Source: Actinomadura barringtoniae (GTDB lineage: Bacteria > Actinomycetota > Actinomycetes > Streptosporangiales > Streptosporangiaceae). Taken from it: a DNA stretch of 64,000 nucleotides. The translations under genes and the position numbers were made by a program. The DNA lies in contig NZ_JAGEOJ010000010.1 in the NCBI RefSeq assembly GCF_017573505.1, forward strand, positions 62,001-126,000, in the 5' to 3' direction. The notes below the pieces were generated by a model that did no database searches, had not been told where the DNA came from, and saw nothing but the letters and a program-made list of their open reading frames with translations. Below, piece after piece: positions 1 through 7,709 of the stretch (positions within the stretch are counted from its first letter, which is position 1; every line of letters starts with the position of its first letter).

Positions 1-33
1 GGGGAGTGTCCAAGATCGGACGCCGTCCGGGGA

Positions 34-837
34 TCAGATGCGGAGGGACAGCTGGCCGCCGCCTAGGGTGCGCAGGACCTCGGCGTGCAGGAGGCCGTTG
101 GTGCAGACGACGCTGCCGCCGTCCGGGCCGGGCACGCCGGACAGGTCGGTGAACATGCCGCCGGCCTCCTCGACGATCACCTGGAGGGCGGCCAGGTCCC
201 ATAGCGACACCTCGGGCTCGGTGGAGATGTCCACGGCGCCCTCGGCGACCATCATGTGCGACCAGAAGTCCCCGAACCCCCTGGTCCGCCAGACGCCGCG
301 GCTGAGGTCCAGGAAGCGTTCCAGCCGCCCCTGCTTCTCCCAGCCGCTCAGGCTGGAGAACGACAGGGACGCGTCCGACAGCTCCGCGACCGAGGAGACC
401 TGGAGGCGGCTGGCCCGTGACAGGCTCCGGCCGGTCCAGGCGCCGCCGCCGCGCGCGGCCCACCAGCGGCGGTTGAGCGCGGGAGCCGAGACCAGGCCGA
501 CCACGACCTCGTCGGCCTCCATCAGCGCGATCAGCGTGGCCCAGACGGGTACGCCGCGGACGAAGTTCTTGGTGGCGTCGATCGGGTCGATGACCCAGCA
601 GCGGGCGCCATAGCCGGTCCGGCCGTACTCCTCCCCGAGGACCGCGTCGCGCGGCCGGGCGCGCTTCAGCGTGCCGCGGATCTGCTCCTCCACGCTGCGG
701 TCGGCATCACTGACCGGGGTCAGGTCAGGCTTGGTCTCGATGGCGAGATCGAGCGCCTTGAACCTTTTGGTCGTGATGTCGTCGGCCGCGTCCGCCAGCA
801 CGTGGGCGAGACGCAGGTCATCGGAATAGCCTGCCAC
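34..837 (-). CDS. hisN: Histidinol-phosphatase, inositol monophosphatase family
   Basis: A 267-residue IMPase-fold protein that probably dephosphorylates histidinol phosphate in histidine biosynthesis. The metal-site motifs are visible: GEE near residue 70, DPIDATKNFVRG near 90 (the usual DPIDGT has Ala for Gly) and the C-terminal SLWDLAALQVIVEEAGG block. The segment KALDLAIETKPDLTPV is typical of actinobacterial HisN. The GTG at 837 is chosen because homologues begin a few residues before the DDLRLAHVLADAAD block. An upstream in-frame GTG at 876 is possible. Neither has a clear Shine-Dalgarno sequence. It lies outside the cluster and diverges from the coiled-coil gene to its right. Confidence 0.85.
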   Translation of the reverse strand: MAGYSDDLRLAHVLADAADDITTKRFKALDLAIETKPDLTPVSDADRSVEEQIRGTLKRARPRDAVLGEEYGRTGYGARCWVIDPIDATKNFVRGVPVWATLIALMEADEVVVGLVSAPALNRRWWAARGGGAWTGRSLSRASRLQVSSVAELSDASLSFSSLSGWEKQGRLERFLDLSRGVWRTRGFGDFWSHMMVAEGAVDISTEPEVSLWDLAALQVIVEEAGGMFTDLSGVPGPDGGSVVCTNGLLHAEVLRTLGGGQLSLRI

Positions 838-972
838 GGCGTGCAACGCTACCGTGATCACGGCGTGCGCCGACACACTTACCGTCCCGAATACGCCCCG
901 TCACCGGCCGTCTGGGCGACACCGAGCCGTTGTGACCAACTCTGGGGCCCGGTGAGTGGCAGCATTGGGACC

Positions 973-1821
973 ATGGCCCAGGACCTTCCCGGGTGGGTTG
1001 CCGAGCTGACCGACCCACGCCGGGCGCAAACGCTCGAGGAGCTGGCCGACCGGCTCGTTCCGCTCGCCGAACACGCGATCGACGTGTCACGCCGGTTGCA
1101 GGCGCTGCTGAACGAGCTGAACGACCCGTTCCGCCGCGAGGCGCTCTACGGCCGCGTAGAGCGACTGAAGGCGCGCGCGGGCGAGGCGCTCGACGAGATC
1201 GCCAGTGAGATCGCCGCGTCCGGGGAGGAACGGATCAACCGGATCTGGTCCGCCTGGATCCAGCGCGCGGGCGAGGACGACCCCGTTCTCGTACGGCAGT
1301 TGCGCGAACGGCTGGAGAACGACGTGCTGCCCGCGCTCACCCGGCAGCAGGAGGACGTCGCCAAGCGCGTGGCCTCACGGACGTCGTCGGCCTTGGAAGA
1401 GGCCACACAGACCCTCCTCACGCGGGTCGAGGAGCTGGCGAAGGCGGTGACCGACCTCATTCACGAGGTACTGCCGCTTGCCCGCGAGGGGCTCAACCTG
1501 GCCAGCAGGATTTCGGCCCTGTCGTCGCGGGCGCGCAAGGCTGGCCGCGGGGAGATTCCGCAGGAGCTCCAAGAGGCCGGCGCCGAGACGTCGCGGATTT
1601 TCGACGAGGCGGTGGCGCGGCTGGAGCTGGAGTGGTCCGCGCTCGGGGCGCGTTCGGCGAGCGTACGGGCCGCGCTGCGCGGTGCCGAGGAGACCGCGTT
1701 CAGCCAGGTCACGACCGCGATGACGCGCTGCGTCGAGGATCTGGCTCCCGAGCACGTCAAGGTGCTGAACGAGGCGGAGGCGCGGGCCGAGGTGCTGTTC
1801 GAGCAGCTCAGCAAGGGCTGA
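973..1821 (+). CDS. Alanine/glutamate-rich coiled-coil protein of unknown function
   Basis: The predicted product has 282 residues, is almost entirely helical, is rich in Ala, Glu, Arg and Leu, and shows long heptad-like stretches. There is no signal peptide or membrane segment. I do not recognise a family. The ATG at 973 is preferred over more upstream starts because codon composition becomes typical only from there. The 3' end overlaps the end of the convergent amidase gene by 14 bp, so the two stop codons lie inside each other's reading frames. No link to the neighbouring cluster is evident. Confidence 0.6.
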   Translation: MAQDLPGWVAELTDPRRAQTLEELADRLVPLAEHAIDVSRRLQALLNELNDPFRREALYGRVERLKARAGEALDEIASEIAASGEERINRIWSAWIQRAGEDDPVLVRQLRERLENDVLPALTRQQEDVAKRVASRTSSALEEATQTLLTRVEELAKAVTDLIHEVLPLAREGLNLASRISALSSRARKAGRGEIPQELQEAGAETSRIFDEAVARLELEWSALGARSASVRAALRGAEETAFSQVTTAMTRCVEDLAPEHVKVLNEAEARAEVLFEQLSKG

Positions 1822-3106
1822 GCGACGGCGCGATGACGTCGAGCGCGCTCTCGCACCACAACCCGGCCGCCAGCAGGGTCGCCTCGGCGTTCATGGCGCC
1901 GACGAGCTGAACGGCGAGCGGCAGGCCGTCGCTCATGCCCGACGGCAGGACCAGCGTCGGGAATCCGCACAGGGTCCACGGGATCTGAAGCCGCGAGTCA
2001 CCGGTCGTCGCGCGCGGCGGCGCGGGCTCGGGCGTCGCCGGGACCAGCAGCACGTCCACGCCGTCCAGCAGCGCGGCCAGGCTCGCGGCAGCGTCGCGGC
2101 GGACCCGGTCGGCGTCCAGGTAGGCGAGCGCGGACGTCGCCAGGCCACGCTCGATCAGCTCACGTGCGCGAGGCCCGTAGTCGCCCGCGTGTGCGCGAAA
2201 GCGGCGCGCGTGCTGAAGCGCGCATTCGGCGAACGTGATGACGCGATGCGCAGCGTGCACCGCCGCCAGATCCACCGAGGCCATGACCTCGACGACCTCG
2301 GCGCCCGCCTCGGCGAACCGGCGCACCGCGTCGGCGAGCCCCGCCCGCACCGCCGGCCCGACGTCGTCACAGAACGGATCCCTCAGCACCCCAATACGCG
2401 GCGCGGCGAGCAGAGCCAAAGAGTGCGGAGCCGCAGCGTGCTGTGCTGCTGCGTCCGGAGCTGTGGCGCCCGGAGCTGTGGCGCCCGGAGTCGCGGATTG
2501 CGGAGCCGCGGCGCCCGGGGGCCGAGTGTGTGGGGGTGCTGTGTGCGGGGGGAGGATGAATCTGGCGGGGTGGTCGGCCATGGCTCTGGCTACTGCGGCG
2601 GCGTCGGTGACGTCGCGGGCTATGACGCCGAGGGTGTCGATGCTCGGCGCCACTGCGCGGCTGCCTTGGGTGGGCGCCCAGCCGTAGGTGGGCTTGAGGC
2701 CTGTGACGCCGTTGTAGGCGGCTGGGCGGACGATGTCGCCTGCGGTCTGGGTGTCCACGGAGGCCGTGCAGAGGCCGGTCGCGACGGCGACGGCCGATCC
2801 GGCGCTCGATCCGCCCGGGGTGCGGCGGGGATCCCATGGGTTGAGGGTGGGAGCGGGATCGTTCAGCGCCCACTCGGTGCACTGGGACTTGCCCAGGATC
2901 TCCGCTCCGGCCGCGCGCAGGCGGGCTATGGCCGGGGCGTCCTCCCAGGCCGGGTCGGCGGCGGTGAGCGGCGACCCGGCCCGGGTGGGCATGCCTGCCA
3001 CGTCGATGACGTCCTTGACCGCCAGGAGGAATCCGGCGAGCGGCCCGGCGAGCTCGATCTCCTCGGGGGAGATCGGGTGCCATGCCCAGACGTGCAGGCC
3101 GTCCAT
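1808..3106 (-). CDS. Amidase-signature family protein with nucleophile Ser replaced by Asp
   Basis: A 432-residue amidase-signature protein and the last gene of the leftward cluster operon. The catalytic Lys (KDVIDVAGMPTRAGS, near residue 31) and the cis-Ser region (GGSSAGSAVAVATG, near 99) are present. The nucleophile motif usually reads TQTAGSxxRPA; here it is TQTAGDIVRPAAYNG, with a GAC codon, so the attacking Ser is Asp. Family knowledge says this should abolish ordinary amide hydrolysis, so the protein may be inactive or do different chemistry. A low-complexity Ala/Pro insert made of 15-bp repeats lies mid-protein. In related carrier-protein pathways a hydrolase removes a protecting aminoacyl group, which would be the conventional role here. 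Confidence 0.85.
   Translation of the reverse strand: MDGLHVWAWHPISPEEIELAGPLAGFLLAVKDVIDVAGMPTRAGSPLTAADPAWEDAPAIARLRAAGAEILGKSQCTEWALNDPAPTLNPWDPRRTPGGSSAGSAVAVATGLCTASVDTQTAGDIVRPAAYNGVTGLKPTYGWAPTQGSRAVAPSIDTLGVIARDVTDAAAVARAMADHPARFILPPHTAPPHTRPPGAAAPQSATPGATAPGATAPDAAAQHAAAPHSLALLAAPRIGVLRDPFCDDVGPAVRAGLADAVRRFAEAGAEVVEVMASVDLAAVHAAHRVITFAECALQHARRFRAHAGDYGPRARELIERGLATSALAYLDADRVRRDAAASLAALLDGVDVLLVPATPEPAPPRATTGDSRLQIPWTLCGFPTLVLPSGMSDGLPLAVQLVGAMNAEATLLAAGLWCESALDVIAPSLSPC
2446..2520 (-). repeat. In-frame 15-bp tandem repeat in the amidase linker
   Basis: Imperfect copies of GGAGCTGTGGCGCCC (plus-strand reading) encode an Ala/Pro/Thr-rich stretch between the catalytic core and the C-terminal half of the amidase. 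It is one of many such arrays in the window. Confidence 0.75.
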
Positions 3107-3117
3107 GGGAGGTCCCC

Positions 3118-3417
3118 TCAGGCCCGCCGGAGGAACGTGCGCGACTCGACGAGCACGCAGCCGTTCCGGTCGGCCTCGGCCTTGGTCGCCTTGGCCTCCT
3201 CGTCGGCCGCTAGCCGGCCGCGGAAGGCCTCGTACTCGGCGAGCGACGTGAAGTCGAGCAGGGCCATGGCCTGGTTGTTCGGGCCGTCGCCCGGCAGGAA
3301 GTACCCGATGAGGTCGCCACCGCAGCGCTCGATGATCGGTGGCCAGGCGGCCACGTAGCGCCGGAAGTCGTCGATCTTGTGCGGGTCGATGACGTAGTCG
3401 ATGCGGCACGTCACCAT
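3118..3417 (-). CDS. NIPSNAP family small protein
   Basis: A 99-residue alpha-beta barrel (dimeric ferredoxin-like) protein of the NIPSNAP type. It has the typical opening (CRIDYVIDPHKIDDFRRYVAAWPPIIERCGGDLIGYFLPGDG) spread over residues 4-46 and a closing SRTFLRR. The ATG at 3417 follows a strong GGAGGTGA ribosome site at about 5 nt. A GTG overlapping the stop of the upstream carrier-protein gene is the alternative start. The gene sits between ACP1 and the amidase in the cluster operon. NIPSNAP proteins have no settled reaction; here it could be a small accessory or oxygenase-like protein, but that is speculation. Confidence 0.8.
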   Translation of the reverse strand: MVTCRIDYVIDPHKIDDFRRYVAAWPPIIERCGGDLIGYFLPGDGPNNQAMALLDFTSLAEYEAFRGRLAADEEAKATKAEADRNGCVLVESRTFLRRA

Positions 3418-3422
3418 GGCGG

Positions 3423-3692
3423 TCACCTCCCCGTGGCCTCGGCGACGACGGCCACCATGTCGTCCACGGTGGTGAACGTGCGGCCGTTGAACAGGTCGTC
3501 GGGCAGCTCGACGTCCAGCTCGTCCTCCAAACGGACGAACATGCCGACGAAGCCCAGCGAGCTGACGTTCAGCACGTCGCCCTTCAGCGGTTCGTCGTCG
3601 CGCAGCTCCGCCGGGTCCATGGTGAGACGCGACTCGGCGATCAGCAGGCGTTTGACGGCGGTGGTCACCGTCTGGTCGTTGGTCGCGGTCAT
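3423..3692 (-). CDS. Stand-alone acyl/aminoacyl carrier protein (ACP1)
   Basis: An 89-residue four-helix carrier protein. The phosphopantetheine-attachment Ser is predicted to be Ser45 in LNVSSLGFVGMFVRLEDEL. The residue before it is Ser rather than the near-universal Asp of the DSL motif. The following helix II, acidic and hydrophobic, is otherwise standard. The start codon overlaps the stop of the ProA-like gene (ATGA), which suggests translational coupling. It is one of three carriers in the cluster and would be activated by the cluster's own phosphopantetheinyl transferase. Which intermediate it carries cannot be read from sequence. Confidence 0.88.
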   Translation of the reverse strand: MTATNDQTVTTAVKRLLIAESRLTMDPAELRDDEPLKGDVLNVSSLGFVGMFVRLEDELDVELPDDLFNGRTFTTVDDMVAVVAEATGR

Positions 3693-4978
3693 TGTGAGGT
3701 CTCCTTTCGGAAGCGGCTGGTGTTGGCGCCTTCGACGATCCAGCTGTGGGTGAAGAGGGTGTCGAGCGTGACCGGGCCACGGGCGTGCAGGCGTCCCGTG
3801 CTGATGGCCAGGGCCGCGCCGAGGCCCATCGCCGGGGCGTCGTTCAGGCGCAGCGAACCGTTCACGACGATGGCGGCGGCGTCCACGCGGGCGCAGAACG
3901 CCTCGGCCGTCGCGTCGTCGTTGGTCAGCACGCCCTCGGTGTGGCCCGATCCGAAGCGGCGGATGTGGTCGGTCGCGGCGGTGAGGTCGGGGACGGTACG
4001 GATCGCCAGGGTCTGGTCCAGGAACTCCCGGCCGTCGTCGTGCGGGCCCAGGCCGACGGGATCGAGGCGTTTTTGCAGGGTCGATGGGGCGCGGGAGGCT
4101 AGGTCTTCGGGGACGCGCAGGGTGAGGCGCTCGGCGTCCGGGGCCGACGCCGCCTCGCCCAGGGCGGTGAGGTAGGCGTCAGTGATTGCCTCGTCCACCA
4201 GGACCGTCTCCAGCGCGGTGCACGCTGCGGGGTCTGGGAGCTTGCCGTCCAGCGTCAGTTCGGCGGCGACGCGCGGATCGGCGGTGCGATGCACGTAGAG
4301 GTGGTTCGCGCCGCCGCCGCCCGTGATCATCGGGATGCGGGACGTCGTACGGCAGGTCTCGATCAGGCTCGGGCTGCCGCGCGGGATGACGACGTCGATC
4401 TCGTCGTCGCGCTTCAGCAGCGCGCGCAGCTCCCGGCGGTCGCCGCTGTCGAGGATGGTGACCAGGCCGGCGGGCAGTTCCGCGTCGGCGAGCGCGGCCT
4501 GCAGTACGCCGCCGACGGCCTTGTTCGTCTCGGCGATCTCCGAGCCGCCGCGCAGCAGCACGGCGTTGCCGGTCGCGGCGCACATCACGGCGCTGCGCAG
4601 CGTGATCTCGGCCCGCGCCTCGAAGATCATCAGGATCACGCCGAGCGGACGCAGCACGCGGTGCGCGCGAACGTCGCCCATGCCGTGGACGCTCTCGCCC
4701 GCGACGTGGTGATGGGGGAGGGCGGCGCCGACGCTCTCGAAGGCGTTCTCCAGCGCCGAACGGTGGCGGTCGGTGAGCCGGAGCCGTTCGATCAGCGCCT
4801 CGGAAAGGCCGCGTTCGCGGGCTTGGGCGATGTCGCGGTCGCCCGCCTCGGTGAGCTCGGTCCAGTGGGCGTCCATGCGTTCCCGCGCCGCCTGGACGAA
4901 CGCTCGATAGGCCTTGTCGCCCACCGGCGGCGCGGACCGCTGCGCCTCGCGTGCGCGGCGGAGGATCTCGTCGGTCAT
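3689..4978 (-). CDS. ProA-like gamma-glutamyl-phosphate/acyl reductase paralogue
   Basis: A 429-residue member of the glutamate-5-semialdehyde dehydrogenase family of the aldehyde dehydrogenase superfamily. ProA-type blocks are visible: NAVLLRGGSE, DVVIPRGSPSLIE, and a catalytic Cys in PAACTALETVLV aligned with the family's CNAxET motif. The family reduces gamma-glutamyl phosphate to the semialdehyde with NADPH. No proB kinase is adjacent, and the gene lies inside the biosynthetic operon, overlapping ACP1 and the exporter gene by ATGA. A role in making or reducing an activated acidic amino acid (a carrier-bound thioester or acyl phosphate) for the pathway is an inference. Confidence 0.85.
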   Translation of the reverse strand: MTDEILRRAREAQRSAPPVGDKAYRAFVQAARERMDAHWTELTEAGDRDIAQARERGLSEALIERLRLTDRHRSALENAFESVGAALPHHHVAGESVHGMGDVRAHRVLRPLGVILMIFEARAEITLRSAVMCAATGNAVLLRGGSEIAETNKAVGGVLQAALADAELPAGLVTILDSGDRRELRALLKRDDEIDVVIPRGSPSLIETCRTTSRIPMITGGGGANHLYVHRTADPRVAAELTLDGKLPDPAACTALETVLVDEAITDAYLTALGEAASAPDAERLTLRVPEDLASRAPSTLQKRLDPVGLGPHDDGREFLDQTLAIRTVPDLTAATDHIRRFGSGHTEGVLTNDDATAEAFCARVDAAAIVVNGSLRLNDAPAMGLGAALAISTGRLHARGPVTLDTLFTHSWIVEGANTSRFRKETSQ

Positions 4979-6009
4979 CGGTGCGCACTCCTCGCGTAGT
5001 CGCGTACGGGTTCCGTGCGTTCCACATGCGGGCTGTGGGCGGTGGTCGCCGGAGCGGACTCGGTGTCGGGCCCGGCTCCCTGCTCGGGCTTGGCTTCCTG
5101 GTCGGGCTTGGCTTCCTGGTCGGGCTCGGTGCGGCCGGAACGCAGGACCATGACGACGCCGATGCCCGAGACGGCCATGCCGGCGAAGACGCTCCAGGAC
5201 ACGGCCTGGCCGAGCAGCGGGACACCGAGGATCGCGGTGACCGGCGGCACCAGGTACAGCAGGCTGGTCGCCGCGCCACCCGACCGCATCCGCAGCAGGA
5301 TGAACAGCAGCGTGAAGCTGCCGATCGAGTTCACCGTCGCCAGCCAGGCGAGCGAGCCGAGCGCCGGGAAGGTCAGCGGCAGGTGCATCCCGCCGTGCAC
5401 CAGCGCGAGCGGGATCGTCGTGACCATCGCGCCGGCGAGCTGGACCGTGGTCCCGGTACGCAGGTCGACCTTCAGGCCGACCTTCTTCTGGTAGAGCGTC
5501 CCGGCGGCGAAGCCGACCAGGGCCAGCCCGACCAGCGCGTACCCGGCCAGGTGGCCGCCGCCGCTGAGCTTCTCGCTCAGCGAGATGCCGACGCCCACCA
5601 GCCCCAGGGCCAGTCCGATCCACTGGATCCGGGTGAGCCGTTCGGAGAACAGCGGCACCGCGGCCGCGGCGACGATCAGCGGGCAGGCGCTGAGGATCAA
5701 CGATGAGAGGCCTGCGGGGACGCCCATGCCGAGCGCCAGGTAGAGCATGGCGAACTGGACCGTCTGCAGCAGGATGCCGATGGCCAGCAGATGCAGATAG
5801 ACGCGGGGTTCGGTGGGCCACGGCGCCCGCGTGGCCAGCGAGATCAGGCCGAGGACGGTGACGGCGATCAGGAACCGCCACGCCAGCAGGCCCAGGGGTG
5901 GCCCTGCCTTGGCGCCGACGGAGCCGACCAGATAGCCGCTGCTCCAGATCAGCACGAAGACGACCGGAAGCGCGAGGGCGGCGAGGGATCGGATCTTGGC
6001 GGTGGTCAC
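4975..6009 (-). CDS. EamA/DMT-family transporter
   Basis: A 344-residue membrane protein with about ten transmembrane helices and two EamA repeats (the first opens FVLIWSSGYLVG). Members typically export amino acids or metabolites, so export of the cluster's product or control of a precursor pool is likely. The GTG start at 6009 follows an AAGGAGGAGCA ribosome site. The cytoplasmic C-terminal tail is hydrophilic and contains an 18-bp duplication giving repeated DQEAKP. It starts 56 bp after the preceding ligase gene; this gap is the largest in the left half of the operon and holds a palindrome that may be an operator. Confidence 0.88.
   Translation of the reverse strand: MTTAKIRSLAALALPVVFVLIWSSGYLVGSVGAKAGPPLGLLAWRFLIAVTVLGLISLATRAPWPTEPRVYLHLLAIGILLQTVQFAMLYLALGMGVPAGLSSLILSACPLIVAAAAVPLFSERLTRIQWIGLALGLVGVGISLSEKLSGGGHLAGYALVGLALVGFAAGTLYQKKVGLKVDLRTGTTVQLAGAMVTTIPLALVHGGMHLPLTFPALGSLAWLATVNSIGSFTLLFILLRMRSGGAATSLLYLVPPVTAILGVPLLGQAVSWSVFAGMAVSGIGVVMVLRSGRTEPDQEAKPDQEAKPEQGAGPDTESAPATTAHSPHVERTEPVRDYARSAHR
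5083..5136 (-). repeat. 18-bp tandem repeat in the exporter tail
   Basis: Two exact-length copies plus a partial third of an 18-bp unit (GTCGGGCTTGGCTTCCTG on the plus strand) encode the repeated DQEAKP motif at the C-terminus of the EamA protein. Confidence 0.8.
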
Positions 6010-6019
6010 TGCTCCTCCT

Positions 6020-6041
6020 TGTAACAGTTCGTACCGTTACA
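6020..6041. promoter_or_regulatory. Imperfect 22-bp palindrome, TetR-type operator candidate
   Basis: TGTAAC, ten bases, then GTTACA, with 9 of 11 half-site positions symmetric. It lies 11 bp upstream of the exporter start and just upstream of its ribosome site, in the only substantial gap in this part of the operon. The size and symmetry resemble TetR-family operators, which often control exporters. No TetR gene is in the window. Confidence 0.45.
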
Positions 6042-6065
6042 TAGGTCGTACCCGGTGAGCCGGGC

Positions 6066-7709
6066 CTATTCACGTGGGGATGTTTTTCCTGGTGAGAGGC
6101 CTGGTGAGAAGGGGGAGAGGGCCGCCAGGCGGCGGCGGTCGACCTTGCCGTTCGGATTGAGCGGGAACTCAGGCAGGCGGGTGAAACCGCGCGGCACCAT
6201 GTACCAGGGCAGCCGCCGCCCGCTCAGCCGCATCAGCTCGGGCGCGGGCACCTCGTCGCCGGTGTAGGCGACGCGCAAATCGGTGTCGTCCCCCTCGCCG
6301 GTGGTGAGGGCGACGGCGTCCTCGACGGCCGGGTGCTCGCGCAGTACGGCCTCGATCTCGCCCAGCTCGACCCGGTAGCCATGGATCTTGACCTGGCCGT
6401 CGAGCCGTCCGAGGTGGAGAAGTTCGCCGTCCGGCGCGGCCTCGACACGGTCGCCCGTCCGATACCAGTGCGCGTCGCTCAGCGGCTCGCCGCCGTCGTA
6501 CACCCGCGCGGGCGCGCCGGGCTCGTTCGAGGCGGGCTCGTTCGAGGCGGGCCCGTGCGAGGCGGGCTCGTACGAGGCGGGCTCGTATGAGAGGAAGCGG
6601 CCCTTGTTGTCGGCGGGGTCTAGGTAGCCGGGGAAGCGTTGGACGCCGCGTACGCACAGCTCGCCTTCGACGGACGGCATGCCGTCCTCGTCGAGGATCA
6701 CGTGCTCGAGGTGCGGATACACCCGGCCGATCGGGACGGTGCCGTTGCGGGTGGACGGCCAGGAACCGGGATCGGCGGGAGGGCGGTGACCGGTGCAGGT
6801 GATGGCCAGCTCGGTCGGTCCGTACAGGTTCTCCAGCGTGCTCGACGGCGCGGCGGCCTGCCAGGCGGCGGCCTGCTGGCTGGTGAGCTGCTCGCCCGCG
6901 AACAGGCTCCAGCGCAGGTCCGGCATGCTCTCGGGCGGCAGCCGCCGCATCCGCTTGGCCAGCGACACCACCGACGGCACCGCGAACCAGTGCGTGATCC
7001 GCCCGTCGCGGACGAAGCCCGCCGGGTCGGCCAGGTCGTCCCGCGCCGGAACGATCAGGGCCGAGCCCGAGCCCCACGCCACGAACATGTCGAAGACCGA
7101 CGGGTCGAAGGTCAGGTCGAACGTCTGCGAGAAGCGGCATCCGGGGCCGGCGTCGTATCGCTCGATGTTGTAGGCGAGATAGGACGACACGTTGCGGTGC
7201 TCGATTGGGACGCCCTTTGGAACCCCTGTCGACCCGGACGTGAACAGCACGTATGCGACCGGGTTCGGGTCGGCGGCGGGTGCGGGAGCGGGGGCGGGAG
7301 CGGGGGCGGGCGGCTGCGTGCCGGTGTCGGACGCGCCGCGCACGATCGTCCAGGGGCCGTCGCGCAGGGGCTCGGGCGGCTCGTCACCGCTGATCAGGAC
7401 GTCCAGGGCCGCCGAACGGGCGATGGTCAGGTTGCGTTCCTCGGGGAACGCGGGATTCAGCGGAACGACGGTCGCGCCCAGCCGGAGCGCGGCGAGGTAG
7501 CCGGTGTAGGTGAGCGCGCTGCGTTCGGCGGCGAGGCCCACCCAGCTCGGGCGGCTCCCGCGCCGTTCGATCATCGTCGCGGCCAGGCGACCGGCCGCCT
7601 CCTCAAGCTCGCGATAGGTGAGCCGCTCGCCACCGGCCTCCAGCGCGGTCTGCTCCGGATGCCGGGCGGCGGCGTCCGCGAACCACTGGTAGAGGGTTCG
7701 CTCGGTCAT
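6066..7709 (-). CDS. Stand-alone amino-acid adenylation domain protein (AMP-forming)
   Basis: A 547-residue NRPS-type adenylation enzyme without condensation or carrier domain. Core motifs are in order: LFTSGSTGVPKGVPIEHRNV (A3, near residue 155), FDLTFDPSVFDMF (A4), NLYGPTE (A5), ELCVRG, YRTGDR (A7), GRLDGQVKIHGYRVELGEIE (A8) and NPNGKVDRR with the A10 Lys. It has the pocket Asp expected for an alpha-amino-acid substrate (FDPSVFD), but the rest of the pocket does not match a code I can assign. It would activate an amino acid and load one of the three carriers. The start overlaps the BtrH-like gene (ATGA). In-frame 15-bp repeats encode SYEPAS/SNEPAS copies in a loop before A7. Confidence 0.9.
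   Translation of the reverse strand: MTERTLYQWFADAAARHPEQTALEAGGERLTYRELEEAAGRLAATMIERRGSRPSWVGLAAERSALTYTGYLAALRLGATVVPLNPAFPEERNLTIARSAALDVLISGDEPPEPLRDGPWTIVRGASDTGTQPPAPAPAPAPAPAADPNPVAYVLFTSGSTGVPKGVPIEHRNVSSYLAYNIERYDAGPGCRFSQTFDLTFDPSVFDMFVAWGSGSALIVPARDDLADPAGFVRDGRITHWFAVPSVVSLAKRMRRLPPESMPDLRWSLFAGEQLTSQQAAAWQAAAPSSTLENLYGPTELAITCTGHRPPADPGSWPSTRNGTVPIGRVYPHLEHVILDEDGMPSVEGELCVRGVQRFPGYLDPADNKGRFLSYEPASYEPASHGPASNEPASNEPGAPARVYDGGEPLSDAHWYRTGDRVEAAPDGELLHLGRLDGQVKIHGYRVELGEIEAVLREHPAVEDAVALTTGEGDDTDLRVAYTGDEVPAPELMRLSGRRLPWYMVPRGFTRLPEFPLNPNGKVDRRRLAALSPFSPGLSPGKTSPRE
6520..6594 (-). repeat. Five 15-bp tandem units in the adenylation gene
   Basis: Five consecutive 15-bp units (GGCTCGTTCGAGGCG and variants, plus-strand reading) encode pentapeptide repeats of the SYEPA/SNEPA type in an adenylation-domain loop. 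Confidence 0.85.

Noticed and set aside
2189..3358. Long open frames antisense to the amidase and to many other genes
   Set aside because: These are expected in high-GC DNA on the strand opposite real genes; compositions are Arg/Gly/Ala-rich with no family motifs.
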